DNA of 7,486 nt from an uncultured Rhodanobacteraceae bacterium (GCA_937873105.1 CALMWD010000031.1:1-7486), one strand, 5' to 3'; numbered from the stretch's first letter, positions 1 to 7,469 are shown. Numbers and translations are program-made. The notes: generated from the sequence alone by a model not told the origin.

Positions 1-358
1 AGCGACCCCCGAACCCCCGCCGGCCGCGGCCATCGAATCGCCGGACCGGTCGTCGCGCGTCGCGGCAGCCGTCGCCGCCCTGCCCGCGCTGACCGCGCCG
101 CAGCCGATCAGCAAGGTCGCGCCCGACTATCCGCCGCAGGCGCGCAGCCGCAAGCTCGAAGGCTTCGTCGAACTCGAGTTCCGCGTCACCGCGAACGGCA
201 GCACCGAGGACATCCGCGTCGTGCGCAGCGAGCCCGAGGGATTGTTCGACCGCAACGCGGTGCGCGCGCTGATGCGCTGGAAATTCAAGCCGGCCGAACG
301 CAACGGCGTGCCGGAAGCCGCGACCACGCGCACGACCATGAACTTCCGCCAGAGTTGA
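1..358 (+). CDS. TonB-family energy transducer, C-terminal part (5' truncated)
   Basis: The frame is open from the window edge (first full codon at base 2) to a TGA at 356-358, giving 118 residues with no upstream start in view. A proline/alanine-rich stretch (about residues 1-35 of the fragment, beginning ATPEPPPAAA) is followed by a C-terminal domain typical of TonB: APDYPPQAR, then KLEGFVELEFRV, a glycine turn, the VVRSEPEGLFD segment, and ALMRWKFKPA. In this family the domain lies in the periplasm and contacts the TonB box of outer-membrane receptors to pass on energy from ExbB/ExbD. The missing N-terminus should hold the membrane anchor, so whether this is the main TonB or a paralogue cannot be decided. 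The lipoprotein gene follows 56 bases downstream on the same strand. Family assignment is firm; the specific role is not. Confidence 0.88.
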   Translation, partial: ATPEPPPAAAIESPDRSSRVAAAVAALPALTAPQPISKVAPDYPPQARSRKLEGFVELEFRVTANGSTEDIRVVRSEPEGLFDRNAVRALMRWKFKPAERNGVPEAATTRTTMNFRQS

Positions 359-400
359 GCCGGCAGCGCGCGGCCCCATGTGCGACGGCGTCGCGTCCGC

Positions 401-406
401 TACGCT
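401..406 (+). promoter_or_regulatory. Candidate -10 element (TACGCT) for the lipoprotein gene
   Basis: TACGCT fits a TANNNT-type -10 box and ends 8 bases before the ATG at 415. No Shine-Dalgarno-like purine run occurs in those 8 bases (gccgcccg). The arrangement would suit a transcript starting at or just before the start codon (leaderless or nearly so). I see no convincing -35 element. This is inferred from pattern only. Confidence 0.3.
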
Positions 407-414
407 GCCGCCCG

Positions 415-870
415 ATGAAGACTCCGCTGCTCCCCTTCCTGCTCGTCCTCGCGCTCGCGGCGTGTTCGAACGAGGCCGCGCAAGATCCCGCATCTTCGGC
501 GGGCGCGAATGCACCCCGCGCCGCCGACCACGACGTGCGCATGCGCCTCGGCGTGGTCTTCGCCGACGGCGATCCGTGGATGGCCGGGGCCGTGATCGAC
601 CAGGGCCGCATCCGCGTCGGCGATCGCCTGTTCCTGCGCACGCAGGACGGCCGCAGTGTGCCGGTGCAGATCACCGCGATCCGCGACGATGCCACGCAAT
701 CCGATGTCGCCGAAGCCACGGCACCACAGGGCGTGTTTCTCAGCTTTAAACCCGTTGACACGAGATCGCTACCCAAGAATCTCGGCAATCCGCAGACACT
801 CGTGACTGATCCAGCACAGGCCGACGAGACCATGGTGATCAATTCAGGTTCAGCCGCCAAGGACCATTGA
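415..870 (+). CDS. Predicted lipoprotein with elongation-factor domain-2-like barrel
   Basis: The product has 151 residues from the ATG at 415. The N-terminus has a Lys, a hydrophobic core and a lipobox LAAC with Cys17, so a signal-peptidase-II lipoprotein is predicted. Ser at the +2 position suggests the outer membrane by the Lol rule. A low-complexity Ala/Ser linker (about 19-37) leads to a domain of about 40-130 that resembles domain 2 of translation GTPases: the pattern A-G-A-V-I-D-Q-G-R-I-R-V-G-D, a strand containing VPVQITAI, then a D-V-A-E-A turn and a final strand near 107-112. There is no GTPase domain, so a translational role is not implied; the barrel is probably a binding or scaffold module. 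I do not recognise a named family. An in-frame TTG at 355 would add 20 residues but spoils the signal peptide. From about residue 107 the DNA falls to about 50-60% G+C, unlike the start of the gene. The 3' end overlaps the convergent gene by 21 bases. Confidence 0.75.
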   Translation: MKTPLLPFLLVLALAACSNEAAQDPASSAGANAPRAADHDVRMRLGVVFADGDPWMAGAVIDQGRIRVGDRLFLRTQDGRSVPVQITAIRDDATQSDVAEATAPQGVFLSFKPVDTRSLPKNLGNPQTLVTDPAQADETMVINSGSAAKDH

Positions 871-1683
871 GCTCCAATCCTTGTCTCGCAGGCGGCAAGA
901 AGTTCGAAATCCTCCAGCGCCACAACGCTCGCTCCGAAACTCAACAGCTCTGGTTTGTTCCAGCAACGTTCGCGCTCTTGGAACTTCGGACCGATGTGCC
1001 TCATCAAGCTGATCGACGAACCTACGCCTCACTTGGCCGACACGCTCCAGCGGCACCCACTCTTCGCTCGACTGCTTGATGAAGTCGATCAAGTATCGCT
1101 GTGCACAAAATGTCCTCCATCGAACATCGAATTCTGGCGATTTCACAATCGCCGCTTGCTCTTCCGCATGCGAGCGAATGCCATCGCAGATCGTCGCAAG
1201 CTCCGTCCGTACCGCCAGAATTCGGTTCCTCTGCAATTCGAGTTCTTCACCAGCGGCACGCATCGATTCATGCGATTGAAGATCCCAGCAAGTTGACGCG
1301 TGATGCACCCATCGGTTTCTTTCATCAACCAGACTCTGGATCTGCGCCTTCAGCTGCTCTGCATACTGGTCGTCCACTTCAATACGGACTGACAGCGCCC
1401 ACATATTGGCCTGCTTTTTCTTCTGACGACCAGTCTTCGACAGCACGCCAGAAAACAACTTTCCGGCGAGAATTCCCATGGACTTCTCAGATAACTCATT
1501 GGCGCGATCTACTACTCGCTGAGCAAGCTCGGAGCACGGGCCCTCCACGCCTGCGGCTATCGCCAAGTACTTGAGCTTTGCCTCGATGTCCTGAAACAGA
1601 AATAGATTGCGACCGATCCTGCGGAAAACCTCGTTGCGGGCGACGACGACAGCGTCAGACTCTGGGCTCGCATTCAGATTCAT
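850..1683 (-). CDS. Putative HEPN-like / OST-HTH (LOTUS)-like RNA-targeting protein
   Basis: The product has 277 residues from the ATG at 1683. No named gene is recognised. The N-terminal half (about 18-165) is predicted helical, starting with an FLFQDIEAKLKYL helix, and carries E-R-N-R-W-V-H-H at 121-128. Arg122 to His127 fits the R-x4-H motif of HEPN domains, many of which are metal-independent RNases. The C-terminal part (about 193-266) resembles the OST-HTH/LOTUS winged-helix RNA-binding domain: a helix with YLIDFIKQSSEEW, then VPLERVGQVRR, a TLLEQT helix, a strand with VEFRSE, and a GGFRT-x-CRL wing. RNA binding or cleavage is therefore inferred, not shown. It is the last cistron after dapE, 9 bases beyond its stop, and has lower G+C and rare codons (AGG for R22, CTA for L27, ATA for I42, TTA for L64). 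No antitoxin-like partner adjoins it. The frame is intact; I judge the ORF real with good confidence, the domain calls less so. Confidence 0.72.
   Translation of the reverse strand: MNLNASPESDAVVVARNEVFRRIGRNLFLFQDIEAKLKYLAIAAGVEGPCSELAQRVVDRANELSEKSMGILAGKLFSGVLSKTGRQKKKQANMWALSVRIEVDDQYAEQLKAQIQSLVDERNRWVHHASTCWDLQSHESMRAAGEELELQRNRILAVRTELATICDGIRSHAEEQAAIVKSPEFDVRWRTFCAQRYLIDFIKQSSEEWVPLERVGQVRRRFVDQLDEAHRSEVPRARTLLEQTRAVEFRSERCGAGGFRTSCRLRDKDWSSMVLGG
853..896 (-). terminator. Imperfect hairpin at convergent gene ends, terminator-like
   Basis: Reading the minus strand, GCCGC (896-892) can pair with GCGGC (857-853), CAAGG (883-879) with CCTTG (862-858), and ATTG (878-875) with CAAT (869-866), around a five-base loop, with bulges of 8 and 3 bases. 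It covers the stop codon of the plus-strand lipoprotein gene and the last codons of the minus-strand gene. No T-run follows on either strand, so it is not a classic intrinsic terminator. A bidirectional transcript-end or RNA-stability structure is possible. Confidence 0.3.
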
Positions 1684-1695
1684 CCCCTTCCCTCA
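1684..1695 (-). promoter_or_regulatory. Ribosome binding site merged with the dapE stop codon
   Basis: On the minus strand the dapE TGA runs straight into a purine-rich TGAGGGAAGGGG followed by the ATG of the downstream gene. GAGG lies about 7-8 bases before that ATG, a good Shine-Dalgarno spacing. This supports the start at 1683 and suggests that translation of the accessory gene is coupled to dapE. Confidence 0.55.
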
Positions 1696-2856
1696 CGATG
1701 CATCCGATTCTGCTCGATCGGCGAACAGCACCCGCTCCGCAATGCCCTGATACAGCGCGCCGAGGGTGTCGAGGTCGGCGAGGCGGACGTGTTCGTCGAT
1801 CTTGTGGATGCTGGCGTTGACCGGGCCGAGTTCGACGATCTGGCTGCCGAGCGCGGCGATGAAGCGGCCGTCCGAGGTGCCGCCGCCGGTGTCGGCCACG
1901 GTGTTCGCGATGCCCTGCGCCTGCAAGGCCGCATGGGTGGCCTCGCGCAGCGGGCCGTCGGCGGTCAGGAACGGCGCGCCGGAGATTTCCCAGACGATGC
2001 GGTAGTCGAGGCCATGTTTCGCGAGCACGGCCTCGGTGCGCTGCATCAGGCGCTCGGTGCTCGATGCGGTACCGAAGCGGAAATTGAAATCGACCCGCAA
2101 TTCGCCCGGGATCACGTTCCAGGCGCCGGTGCCGCCGTGGATGTTCGAGATCTGGAAGCCGGTCGGCGGGAAATGCGCATTGCCCTCGTCCCAGCGGATC
2201 GCGGCCAGTTCCGCGAGCGCGGGCGCCGCGGCGTGAATCGGATTCAGCGCCTTCTCGGGAAACGCGACATGGCCCTGCACGCCGCGCACGCGCAGGTGCC
2301 CGTGCAGGGAACCGCGGCGGCCGATGCGGATGCGATCGCCGAGCATGGTCTCGCTCGACGGTTCGCCGACCACGCAGAAATCGATCGCCTGGCCGCGGCG
2401 CAGGAAGGCGTCGACGACATGGCGGATGCCGTGCACGGCGTCGCCCTCCTCGTCGCTGGTCAGCAACAGGCCGATCACGCCCGGGTGCGCCGGATGCGCG
2501 GCGACGAAGCGTTCCAGCGCCACCACCATCGCGGCGACGCTGCCCTTCATGTCGGCGGCGCCGCGGGCATACAGCAGGCCGTCGCGCAGCTGCGGTTCGA
2601 ACGGCGGCGACGTCCAGGCCGCGAGGTCGCCGGTCGGCACCACGTCGGTATGGCCGAGGAAGGCGAACACCGGCCCGACGCTGCCATGCCAGGCCCACAG
2701 GTTGCGGACGCCGCCGGCGTCGATCGGTTCGACGACGAAACCGGCATGTTGCAGGCGCGACGCGATCAGGTCCTGGCAACCGGCGTCGTCCGGCGTCACC
2801 GAGGCGCGCCGGCACAGTTCGATGGTCAGCGCCGCGATGTCCGAGATCGTGCTCAC
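1693..2856 (-). CDS. dapE: Succinyl-diaminopimelate desuccinylase DapE
   Basis: This cytoplasmic zinc enzyme hydrolyses N-succinyl-LL-2,6-diaminopimelate to LL-diaminopimelate and succinate, in the succinylase route to lysine and peptidoglycan. The product has 387 residues, close to the family norm of about 375-380. It shows the M20 dinuclear metallopeptidase set: GHTDVVP (His69, Asp71), Asp102 in ADMKG as bridging ligand, the SDEEGDA pair with Glu136 (catalytic base) and Glu137, Glu165 in GEPSS, and His351 in SIHKIDEH. The spacing matches that of the characterised Haemophilus enzyme shifted by two. The lid/dimerisation domain is about 181-290. The start codon is GTG (2854-2856), read as Met, inside a GTGA overlap with the stop of the upstream gene; an AAGG lies upstream. 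All metal ligands are present, so it should be active. Confidence 0.97.
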   Translation of the reverse strand: MSTISDIAALTIELCRRASVTPDDAGCQDLIASRLQHAGFVVEPIDAGGVRNLWAWHGSVGPVFAFLGHTDVVPTGDLAAWTSPPFEPQLRDGLLYARGAADMKGSVAAMVVALERFVAAHPAHPGVIGLLLTSDEEGDAVHGIRHVVDAFLRRGQAIDFCVVGEPSSETMLGDRIRIGRRGSLHGHLRVRGVQGHVAFPEKALNPIHAAAPALAELAAIRWDEGNAHFPPTGFQISNIHGGTGAWNVIPGELRVDFNFRFGTASSTERLMQRTEAVLAKHGLDYRIVWEISGAPFLTADGPLREATHAALQAQGIANTVADTGGGTSDGRFIAALGSQIVELGPVNASIHKIDEHVRLADLDTLGALYQGIAERVLFADRAESDAS

Positions 2857-3221
2857 GTCGTCGCCTTCGCGGACAGAAAACGCTTCTCGTACAGGCCGCC
2901 GGTGAATCCGACCAAGACCTCGCCATCGATCAACACGACCGGACGCCGCACCAGGCTCGGGTACTCGCGCACCAGCAGGACGTATTCGGCGTCGCTTTGC
3001 GGATCCTTGCGGCTCGCCGGCAGGCCGCGCCAGGTGGTGCCCGAGCGGTTGATCAACTGGTCCCAGCCGACCTGTCTCGCCCAGGCCTTCAAGGCATCAC
3101 CCGGAATCGGGTTGAGCTTGTAGTCGATGAACTGGTGCGCCACGCCTTCGCGTTCCAGCCATTTGCGCGCCTTCTTGCAGGTGTCGCAGTTCGTCAGGCC
3201 GTAGAGGATGGGCGCGGCCAT
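2853..3221 (-). CDS. yffB: ArsC/Spx/YffB-family thioredoxin-fold protein
   Basis: The product has 122 residues, the usual size for this family. The N-terminal strand ends in [14 protein letters not shown], with Cys12 and Cys15 forming a CxxC where E. coli YffB has only the first cysteine. Other family marks are GTTWR (61-65) and the RRP segment (92-94) before a final strand-helix. Relatives include glutathione-dependent arsenate reductases, the transcription regulator Spx and YffB, whose physiological role is unclear. Its place between dapD and dapE, as YffB adjoins dapE in E. coli, favours the YffB group over a true arsenate reductase. It starts inside the dapD stop (TGATG, 1-base overlap) and ends in a GTGA overlap with dapE. 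The dap context is positional; I see no sequence evidence for a direct role in lysine synthesis. Confidence 0.88.
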   Translation of the reverse strand: MAAPILYGLTNCDTCKKARKWLEREGVAHQFIDYKLNPIPGDALKAWARQVGWDQLINRSGTTWRGLPASRKDPQSDAEYVLLVREYPSLVRRPVVLIDGEVLVGFTGGLYEKRFLSAKATT

Positions 3222-4045
3222 CAGTCGATCCCGCGCAGCAGGTCGTTGAGGCTGGTCTTGGCGCGCGTCTTCGCATCAACCTTCTTGACGATGACCGCCG
3301 CGTACAGGCTGTGCGATCCGTCCTTGGCCGGCAACGAGCCGGAAACCACGACGCTGCCCGCGGGCACGCGGCCGTAATGGATTTCGCCGGTCTCGCGGTC
3401 GTAGATGCGGGTGCTCGATCCGAGGAAGACGCCCATGCCGATCACCGATCCGCGCTCGACGATCACGCCCTCGACCACTTCCGAACGCGCGCCGATGAAA
3501 CAGTCGTCCTCGATGATGGTCGGATTCGCCTGCAGCGGTTCGAGCACGCCGCCGATGCCGGCGCCGCCCGAAAGATGCACGTTCGCGCCGACCTGGGCGC
3601 AGGAACCGACCGTGGCCCAGGTATCGACCATGGTGCCGGCGCCGACGTGGGCGCCGATGTTGACGAAGCTCGGCATCAGCACCACGTCCTTCGCGATGTG
3701 CGCGCCGCGGCGCACGATGGCGCCCGGCACCACGCGCGAACCGGCATCGCGGAACGCGGCCTCGTCGTAGCCTTCGTAGCGCAGCGGCACCTTGTCGAAA
3801 TACGGCGCGGGCGCGCCGTCCATCACGCGATTGCCTTCGATGCGGAAGGACAGCAGCACCGCCTTCTTCACCCACTGGTGCACGATCCAGCCGCCATCGC
3901 CAGGTTCGGCCACGCGCAGGCTGCCTGCTTCGAGCCGCGCCATCACCTCGTTCACCGCCGGACGCACGCTCGCGTCGATCTCCGCGGGCGTGAGTTCCAT
4001 GCGCCGCTCGAAGGCGGCTTCGATCATGTTCTGCAAGTTGTTCAT
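3221..4045 (-). CDS. dapD: 2,3,4,5-tetrahydropyridine-2,6-dicarboxylate N-succinyltransferase DapD
   Basis: The enzyme transfers a succinyl group from succinyl-CoA to tetrahydrodipicolinate, the committed step of the succinylase branch to meso-diaminopimelate and lysine. It acts as a cytoplasmic trimer. At 274 residues it has the length of the E. coli enzyme. An alpha-helical N-terminal domain (about 1-100, with [11 protein letters not shown]) is followed by a left-handed beta-helix of hexapeptide repeats (about 105-235, including [13 protein letters not shown] and [15 protein letters not shown]) and a short C-terminal domain with [13 protein letters not shown]. Asp141 and Glu189 stand where the catalytic pair lies in mycobacterial DapD. 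The ATG at 4045 lies in an ATGA overlap with the glnD stop and has only a weak ribosome site, pointing to coupling. The pathway partner dapE lies one gene downstream. Confidence 0.97.
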   Translation of the reverse strand: MNNLQNMIEAAFERRMELTPAEIDASVRPAVNEVMARLEAGSLRVAEPGDGGWIVHQWVKKAVLLSFRIEGNRVMDGAPAPYFDKVPLRYEGYDEAAFRDAGSRVVPGAIVRRGAHIAKDVVLMPSFVNIGAHVGAGTMVDTWATVGSCAQVGANVHLSGGAGIGGVLEPLQANPTIIEDDCFIGARSEVVEGVIVERGSVIGMGVFLGSSTRIYDRETGEIHYGRVPAGSVVVSGSLPAKDGSHSLYAAVIVKKVDAKTRAKTSLNDLLRGID

Positions 4046-6654
4046 CTCAGGGGTGCCAGTTCATGGGCCAGGGTACGTTCCAGCGCCTGGGTCGCGGCGG
4101 CGTCGAGCGCGCGGTCGTGTTCGTCGGACAGCACGAAGAAGTCCTCGACGCGCTCGCCGAAGGTGGCGATGCGGGCATCGTGCACGCGCACGCCGCAGGC
4201 GCGGAAGGCCTGGGCGACGTGCGCGAGCAGGCCGGGCCGGTCGGAACAGACCAGGGCGAGCTGGGTGCGCGCGCCGCCGTCGCGCTCGCCGAATTCGACG
4301 CGCAAGGGCACGTGGAAATGTTTCTGCTGGCGCGACCAGGCGCGCCGCGCCGGGGTCAGGTTCAGCGCCGGCTTGGCCAGTTCGTCGGCGAGGCGCCGGC
4401 ACAGGTCGTCGCGACGCGCGGCTTCGGCCAGCGGCTGGCCCTGCGCGTCGAGGATCTGGAAGGTGTCGAGGACGCGGCCGTCGCGCGTGGTGACGATACG
4501 CGCGTCGTGCACGTTGATCTGCATGCGGTCGAGCACGGCCGTGATCGTGGCGAACAGGCCGTCGCGGTCGCGCGAGATCACCAGCAGTTCGCTGCCGCCC
4601 TCGTCGCTGCGGATGGCGACGCGCGCAGGCGCCGCCCCGGCATGCGCGAGCACCTGTTCGGCCTGCCAGGCCAGTTGCGCCGGCGAGAAGCGCAGCACGC
4701 TGTCCTCGGGATAGTCGGCCCAGACTTGGTCGGCGGCGGCCACGTCGCCGCCGTGCGCCTGCAGCAGTTCGCGCGCCTGACCGAGCGTCTCGGCGGCGCG
4801 CTCGCGGCTGTGCACCGGATGTTCGAGACCGCGGCGCAGCGCGTAACGCGTGGCGTTGTAGAGGTCGGCGAGCAGCCGGTCCTTCCAGGCATTCCACAGC
4901 TTCGGACTGGTCCCGGAAATGTCGGCGACGGTGAGCAGGTACAGGTAGTCGAGGCGCTCCCAGTCGGCGACCAGGCTGGCGAAACGATGCACGACCGCCG
5001 GATCGCCGATGTCCTGCTTCTGCGCCGTGATCGACATGTCGAGGTGATGGCGCACCAGCCAGGCGACGAGGTCGGCATCCGACGGCGACAACGCCAGCCA
5101 GCGCGCGAATTCGCGGGCATCGCGCTCGCCGAGTTCGGAATGGTCGCCGCCGCGGCCCTTGGCGATGTCGTGGAACAGGCCGGCGAGCAGCAGCAGTTCC
5201 GGCTTGCGCAGGCGCGCGCGCACCTCGACCGCGAGCGGCAACGATTCCGCGGTCGCGGGATCGGCGAAACGCGCGACATGGTCGAGCACGCGCAGCGTGT
5301 GCTGGTCGACCGTATAGGCGTGGAACATGTCGTATTGCATGCGCCCGGTCACGCGTTCGAAGGCCGGGATCAGGCGCCCGAGCAGGTCGAGGTCGGCCAT
5401 GGCGCGCAGCACGCGCACCGCACGCAGCGGCTGCTTGAGGATGGCGAGGAAATGGCCGACGCCATCGTCGGCCGCGTCGCCGCATTGGTAGCCCGGCACC
5501 GCGGCCTGGATCGCCGAAGCCAGTTCCGGGTGGAAGCCCTCGGCCGCGGGCGTCATCGCCAGGCGGCGACAGGCCTGCAAGGCGCCGGCGATGCTCGCCG
5601 CGATCGCGCCGGGATCGCGATGCACGAGGCGGCCGCGGCGCAGGCCGAAGTCGTCCTCGAACCACAGGGTCGGTGAAGCTTCGGGCGCGAGCCGCTCCTC
5701 CCAGTCCAGCAGCAGGCGCTGGGTGATGCGGCGCACGCTGGACGCGGCCCGGAAGAAGCCCTGCATCAGCTGTTCGACGGCCAGGTTCTCGCTGTGCTGG
5801 TCGGCATAGCCGAACAGCTTGGCGAGTTCGCGTTGATGGTCGAACAGCAGGCGTTCCTCCTTGCGCTGCACCAGGCGGTGCAGGCCGTAGCGCAGGCGGG
5901 CGAGCACGCTGCGGGCGCGTTCCAGCGCGACCTGGTCGGCGGCGTTGGCGAGGCCGGCGGCGGCCAGGTCCTGCAAGCGCGCGACGCCAAAGCAACGGCG
6001 CGCCATCCAGCCCAGGGTATCGAGGTCGCGGATCGCGCCCGGGCCTTCCTTGAGGTTGGGTTCGAGGTTGAACGCGGTGTCGTTGAAGCGGGCATGGCGG
6101 GCGCGCAGTTCGTCGCGCTTGGCCTCGAAGAAGGCGCGCGCCGGCCAGATCCGGTGCGTGTCGAGATCGGCCAGCACCTTCGCGAGCAGGGCCGGATCGC
6201 CGGCGAGATGACGCGATTCGAACATCGCCGTGGCCGAGGACAGGTCCTCGCCGCCGATGCGCACGCATTGTTCGGAAGTGCGGGTGATGTGGCTGACCGT
6301 GAGGCCGATGTTCCAGATCGCCGCCAGGAAGCGTTCGATCGCGACATGGGTGGCGTCGTCGTCGCGATCGACGACCAGCAGCAGGTCGATGTCGGACTGC
6401 GGATACAGCTCGCCGCGACCGTAACCGCCGGTCGCCGCCAAGACCAGGCCGTCGCGGCCGTCCAGCTCGGCGGCATAGGCGGCGCGCAGGGCCTCGTCGA
6501 CACGTTCGGCGCGAGCCGCAATCAGCTGCTCGGCGGGCGTGCCGAGCGCGAACCCGGCCTCGTCCTCGAATTGCTTGCGGCGCAGGCGCTCGCGCCACTG
6601 CGAGGCGACGAAGGCCGCGGGCGCGGCAGGATCGTTGCCGCGCGCCTCGCTCAT
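4042..6654 (-). CDS. glnD: Bifunctional PII uridylyltransferase/uridylyl-removing enzyme GlnD
   Basis: GlnD reads glutamine level and uridylylates or de-uridylylates the PII proteins GlnB/GlnK, thereby controlling glutamine synthetase and nitrogen-regulated transcription. The product has 870 residues (E. coli about 890). Domains in order: nucleotidyltransferase (about 45-200) with GGYGRGEL at 76-83 and Asp88/Asp90 in SDIDLLLV; a PII-uridylyltransferase-associated helical region; an HD phosphohydrolase domain (about 440-580) with His452, His495-Asp496 in FHDIAKG and Asp578 in ADISGT, for uridylyl removal; then two ACT domains (about 688-760 and 797-868) with DRDGLFATI and DRPGLLAHV, the expected glutamine sensors. 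Both activities look intact. The ATG at 6654 overlaps the map stop by 4 bases (ATGA). The frame stays open upstream to 7029, but that extension is Arg/Pro/His-rich translation across map and is not part of the gene. Confidence 0.97.
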   Translation of the reverse strand: MSEARGNDPAAPAAFVASQWRERLRRKQFEDEAGFALGTPAEQLIAARAERVDEALRAAYAAELDGRDGLVLAATGGYGRGELYPQSDIDLLLVVDRDDDATHVAIERFLAAIWNIGLTVSHITRTSEQCVRIGGEDLSSATAMFESRHLAGDPALLAKVLADLDTHRIWPARAFFEAKRDELRARHARFNDTAFNLEPNLKEGPGAIRDLDTLGWMARRCFGVARLQDLAAAGLANAADQVALERARSVLARLRYGLHRLVQRKEERLLFDHQRELAKLFGYADQHSENLAVEQLMQGFFRAASSVRRITQRLLLDWEERLAPEASPTLWFEDDFGLRRGRLVHRDPGAIAASIAGALQACRRLAMTPAAEGFHPELASAIQAAVPGYQCGDAADDGVGHFLAILKQPLRAVRVLRAMADLDLLGRLIPAFERVTGRMQYDMFHAYTVDQHTLRVLDHVARFADPATAESLPLAVEVRARLRKPELLLLAGLFHDIAKGRGGDHSELGERDAREFARWLALSPSDADLVAWLVRHHLDMSITAQKQDIGDPAVVHRFASLVADWERLDYLYLLTVADISGTSPKLWNAWKDRLLADLYNATRYALRRGLEHPVHSRERAAETLGQARELLQAHGGDVAAADQVWADYPEDSVLRFSPAQLAWQAEQVLAHAGAAPARVAIRSDEGGSELLVISRDRDGLFATITAVLDRMQINVHDARIVTTRDGRVLDTFQILDAQGQPLAEAARRDDLCRRLADELAKPALNLTPARRAWSRQQKHFHVPLRVEFGERDGGARTQLALVCSDRPGLLAHVAQAFRACGVRVHDARIATFGERVEDFFVLSDEHDRALDAAATQALERTLAHELAPLR

Positions 6655-7448
6655 GCCGCCGTCCGGTCCGCAGCGCCGAGCGTCAGCACCTCGTAGCCGT
6701 CGGCGGTCACCGCGATGGTGTGTTCCCACTGCGCCGACAGCGAGCGGTCGCGCGTGACCACGGTCCAGCCGTCCGGCATCAGCCGGGTGCCGGGGGCGCC
6801 GGCATTGATCATGGGTTCGATCGTGAAGGTCATGCCCTCGCGCAGCACCGGGCCGGTGCCCGCCTTGCCGTAGTGCAGGACCTGCGGATCCTCGTGATAG
6901 ACCTGCCCGATGCCGTGCCCGCAATATTCGCGCACGACCGAGAATCGCTGCGCCTCCGCGAAACTCTGGATGGCGTGGCCGATGTCGCCGAGCGTCGAGC
7001 CCGGCCGAACCGTGCGGATGCCGCGCCACATCGCTTCGAAGGTCACGTCGACCAGGCGCTTCGCCAGCACCGGCGGGGTGCCGGCGTAATACATGCGGCT
7101 GGTGTCGCCGTGCCAGCCGTCCTTGATGACGGTGACATCGATATTGATGATGTCGCCGTCCTTCAGCACCTTGGACGCGCTCGGGATGCCGTGGCAGATG
7201 ACGTTGTTGACCGAGGTGCAGATGACCTTCGGAAATCCCTTGTAGCCGAGGTTGGCCGGCACCGCCTTCTGCACGTTCACGATGTACTCGTGGCAGAGGC
7301 GATCAAGCTCTTCCGTGCTGATGCCGGGCTTGACGTGTTCGCCGATCATGTCGAGCACGTCGGCCGCGAGCCGGCCGGCCTCGCGCATTCGGGCGATGTC
7401 GGCGGCCGATTTCAGGGTGAACTTGGTGCTGCGTGCGGGCGTTTCCAT
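6651..7448 (-). CDS. map: Type I methionine aminopeptidase Map
   Basis: This cytoplasmic metalloenzyme removes the initiator methionine from nascent proteins when the second residue is small. The product has 265 residues, as usual for bacterial type I enzymes, with the pita-bread fold and no N-terminal zinc-finger extension. The five metal ligands are present: Asp104 and Asp115, His178 (GHGIG), Glu211 (TIEPM) and Glu242 (QWEHT). The substrate-contact His86 is in NNVICHGIP. All are offset by +7 from E. coli numbering because of a slightly longer N-terminus. The ATG at 7448 gives a sensible N-terminus but has no clear Shine-Dalgarno. It is the first gene of the operon; in many gammaproteobacteria rpsB lies divergently upstream, which would fall beyond the window edge. 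Confidence 0.97.
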   Translation of the reverse strand: METPARSTKFTLKSAADIARMREAGRLAADVLDMIGEHVKPGISTEELDRLCHEYIVNVQKAVPANLGYKGFPKVICTSVNNVICHGIPSASKVLKDGDIINIDVTVIKDGWHGDTSRMYYAGTPPVLAKRLVDVTFEAMWRGIRTVRPGSTLGDIGHAIQSFAEAQRFSVVREYCGHGIGQVYHEDPQVLHYGKAGTGPVLREGMTFTIEPMINAGAPGTRLMPDGWTVVTRDRSLSAQWEHTIAVTADGYEVLTLGAADRTAA

Positions 7449-7454
7449 CCCGCG

Positions 7455-7460
7455 AGTTTA
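7455..7460 (-). promoter_or_regulatory. Candidate -10 element (TAAACT) for the map operon
   Basis: On the minus strand TAAACT, a TANNNT-type -10 box, ends exactly 6 bases before the map ATG. That would place the transcription start at or next to the A of the start codon, a leaderless arrangement. It fits the lack of a ribosome binding site there. No -35 match is seen in the GC-rich bases upstream. This would be the promoter for the whole operon if right. Confidence 0.35.
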
Positions 7461-7469
7461 GCGAAGCGG

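Larger units (their letters stand above)
735..1690. other. Low-GC island, probably horizontally acquired
   Basis: Hand counts of 60-base lines give about 67% G+C at 661-720, then 50% at 721-780, 60% at 781-840, 57% at 841-900, 53% at 901-960, 57% at 1141-1200 and 53% at 1321-1380. The value rises to about 62% at 1681-1740 and 65-70% further into dapE. The block contains the minus-strand gene 850-1683 and the last third of the lipoprotein gene. I found no flanking direct repeats, integrase, transposase or tRNA, so the mode of entry is not visible. The edges are approximate. Confidence 0.6.

Noticed and set aside
355..414. TTG start at 355 for the lipoprotein gene, overlapping the TonB stop.
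   Set aside because: It would put 20 mostly polar residues before a good lipoprotein signal peptide; the ATG at 415 gives the correct N-terminus.
285..1007. A 240-codon minus-strand frame across the TonB and lipoprotein region.
   Set aside because: It overlaps three supported genes, is rich in Ser/Arg/Ala, and shows no domain pattern.
1101..1574. A 157-codon plus-strand frame inside the low-GC island.
   Set aside because: The opposite-strand ORF covers the whole island, has a good ribosome site and family-like motifs; this frame has neither.
735..1700. Insertion sequence or integrative element as source of the island.
   Set aside because: No transposase, integrase, terminal inverted repeats, target duplication or tRNA found by eye.
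1789..3123. A 444-codon plus-strand open frame opposite dapE and the YffB-like gene.
   Set aside because: It spans two well-supported minus-strand genes and has a low-complexity Arg/Ala/Gly-rich translation.
3311..4714. A 467-codon plus-strand open frame opposite dapD and glnD.
   Set aside because: It crosses a gene boundary on the other strand, and its translation is rich in His/Asp/Arg without motifs; a shadow frame.
4063..5676. A 537-codon plus-strand open frame opposite glnD.
   Set aside because: It is antisense to the HD and ACT regions of a clear glnD. Long antisense frames are expected in DNA of this G+C, and its product shows no recognisable domain.
6655..7029. Upstream extension of the glnD frame by 125 codons into map.
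   Set aside because: The added sequence is Arg/His/Pro-rich, lies wholly inside map in another frame, and GlnD homologues start near the ATG at 6654.
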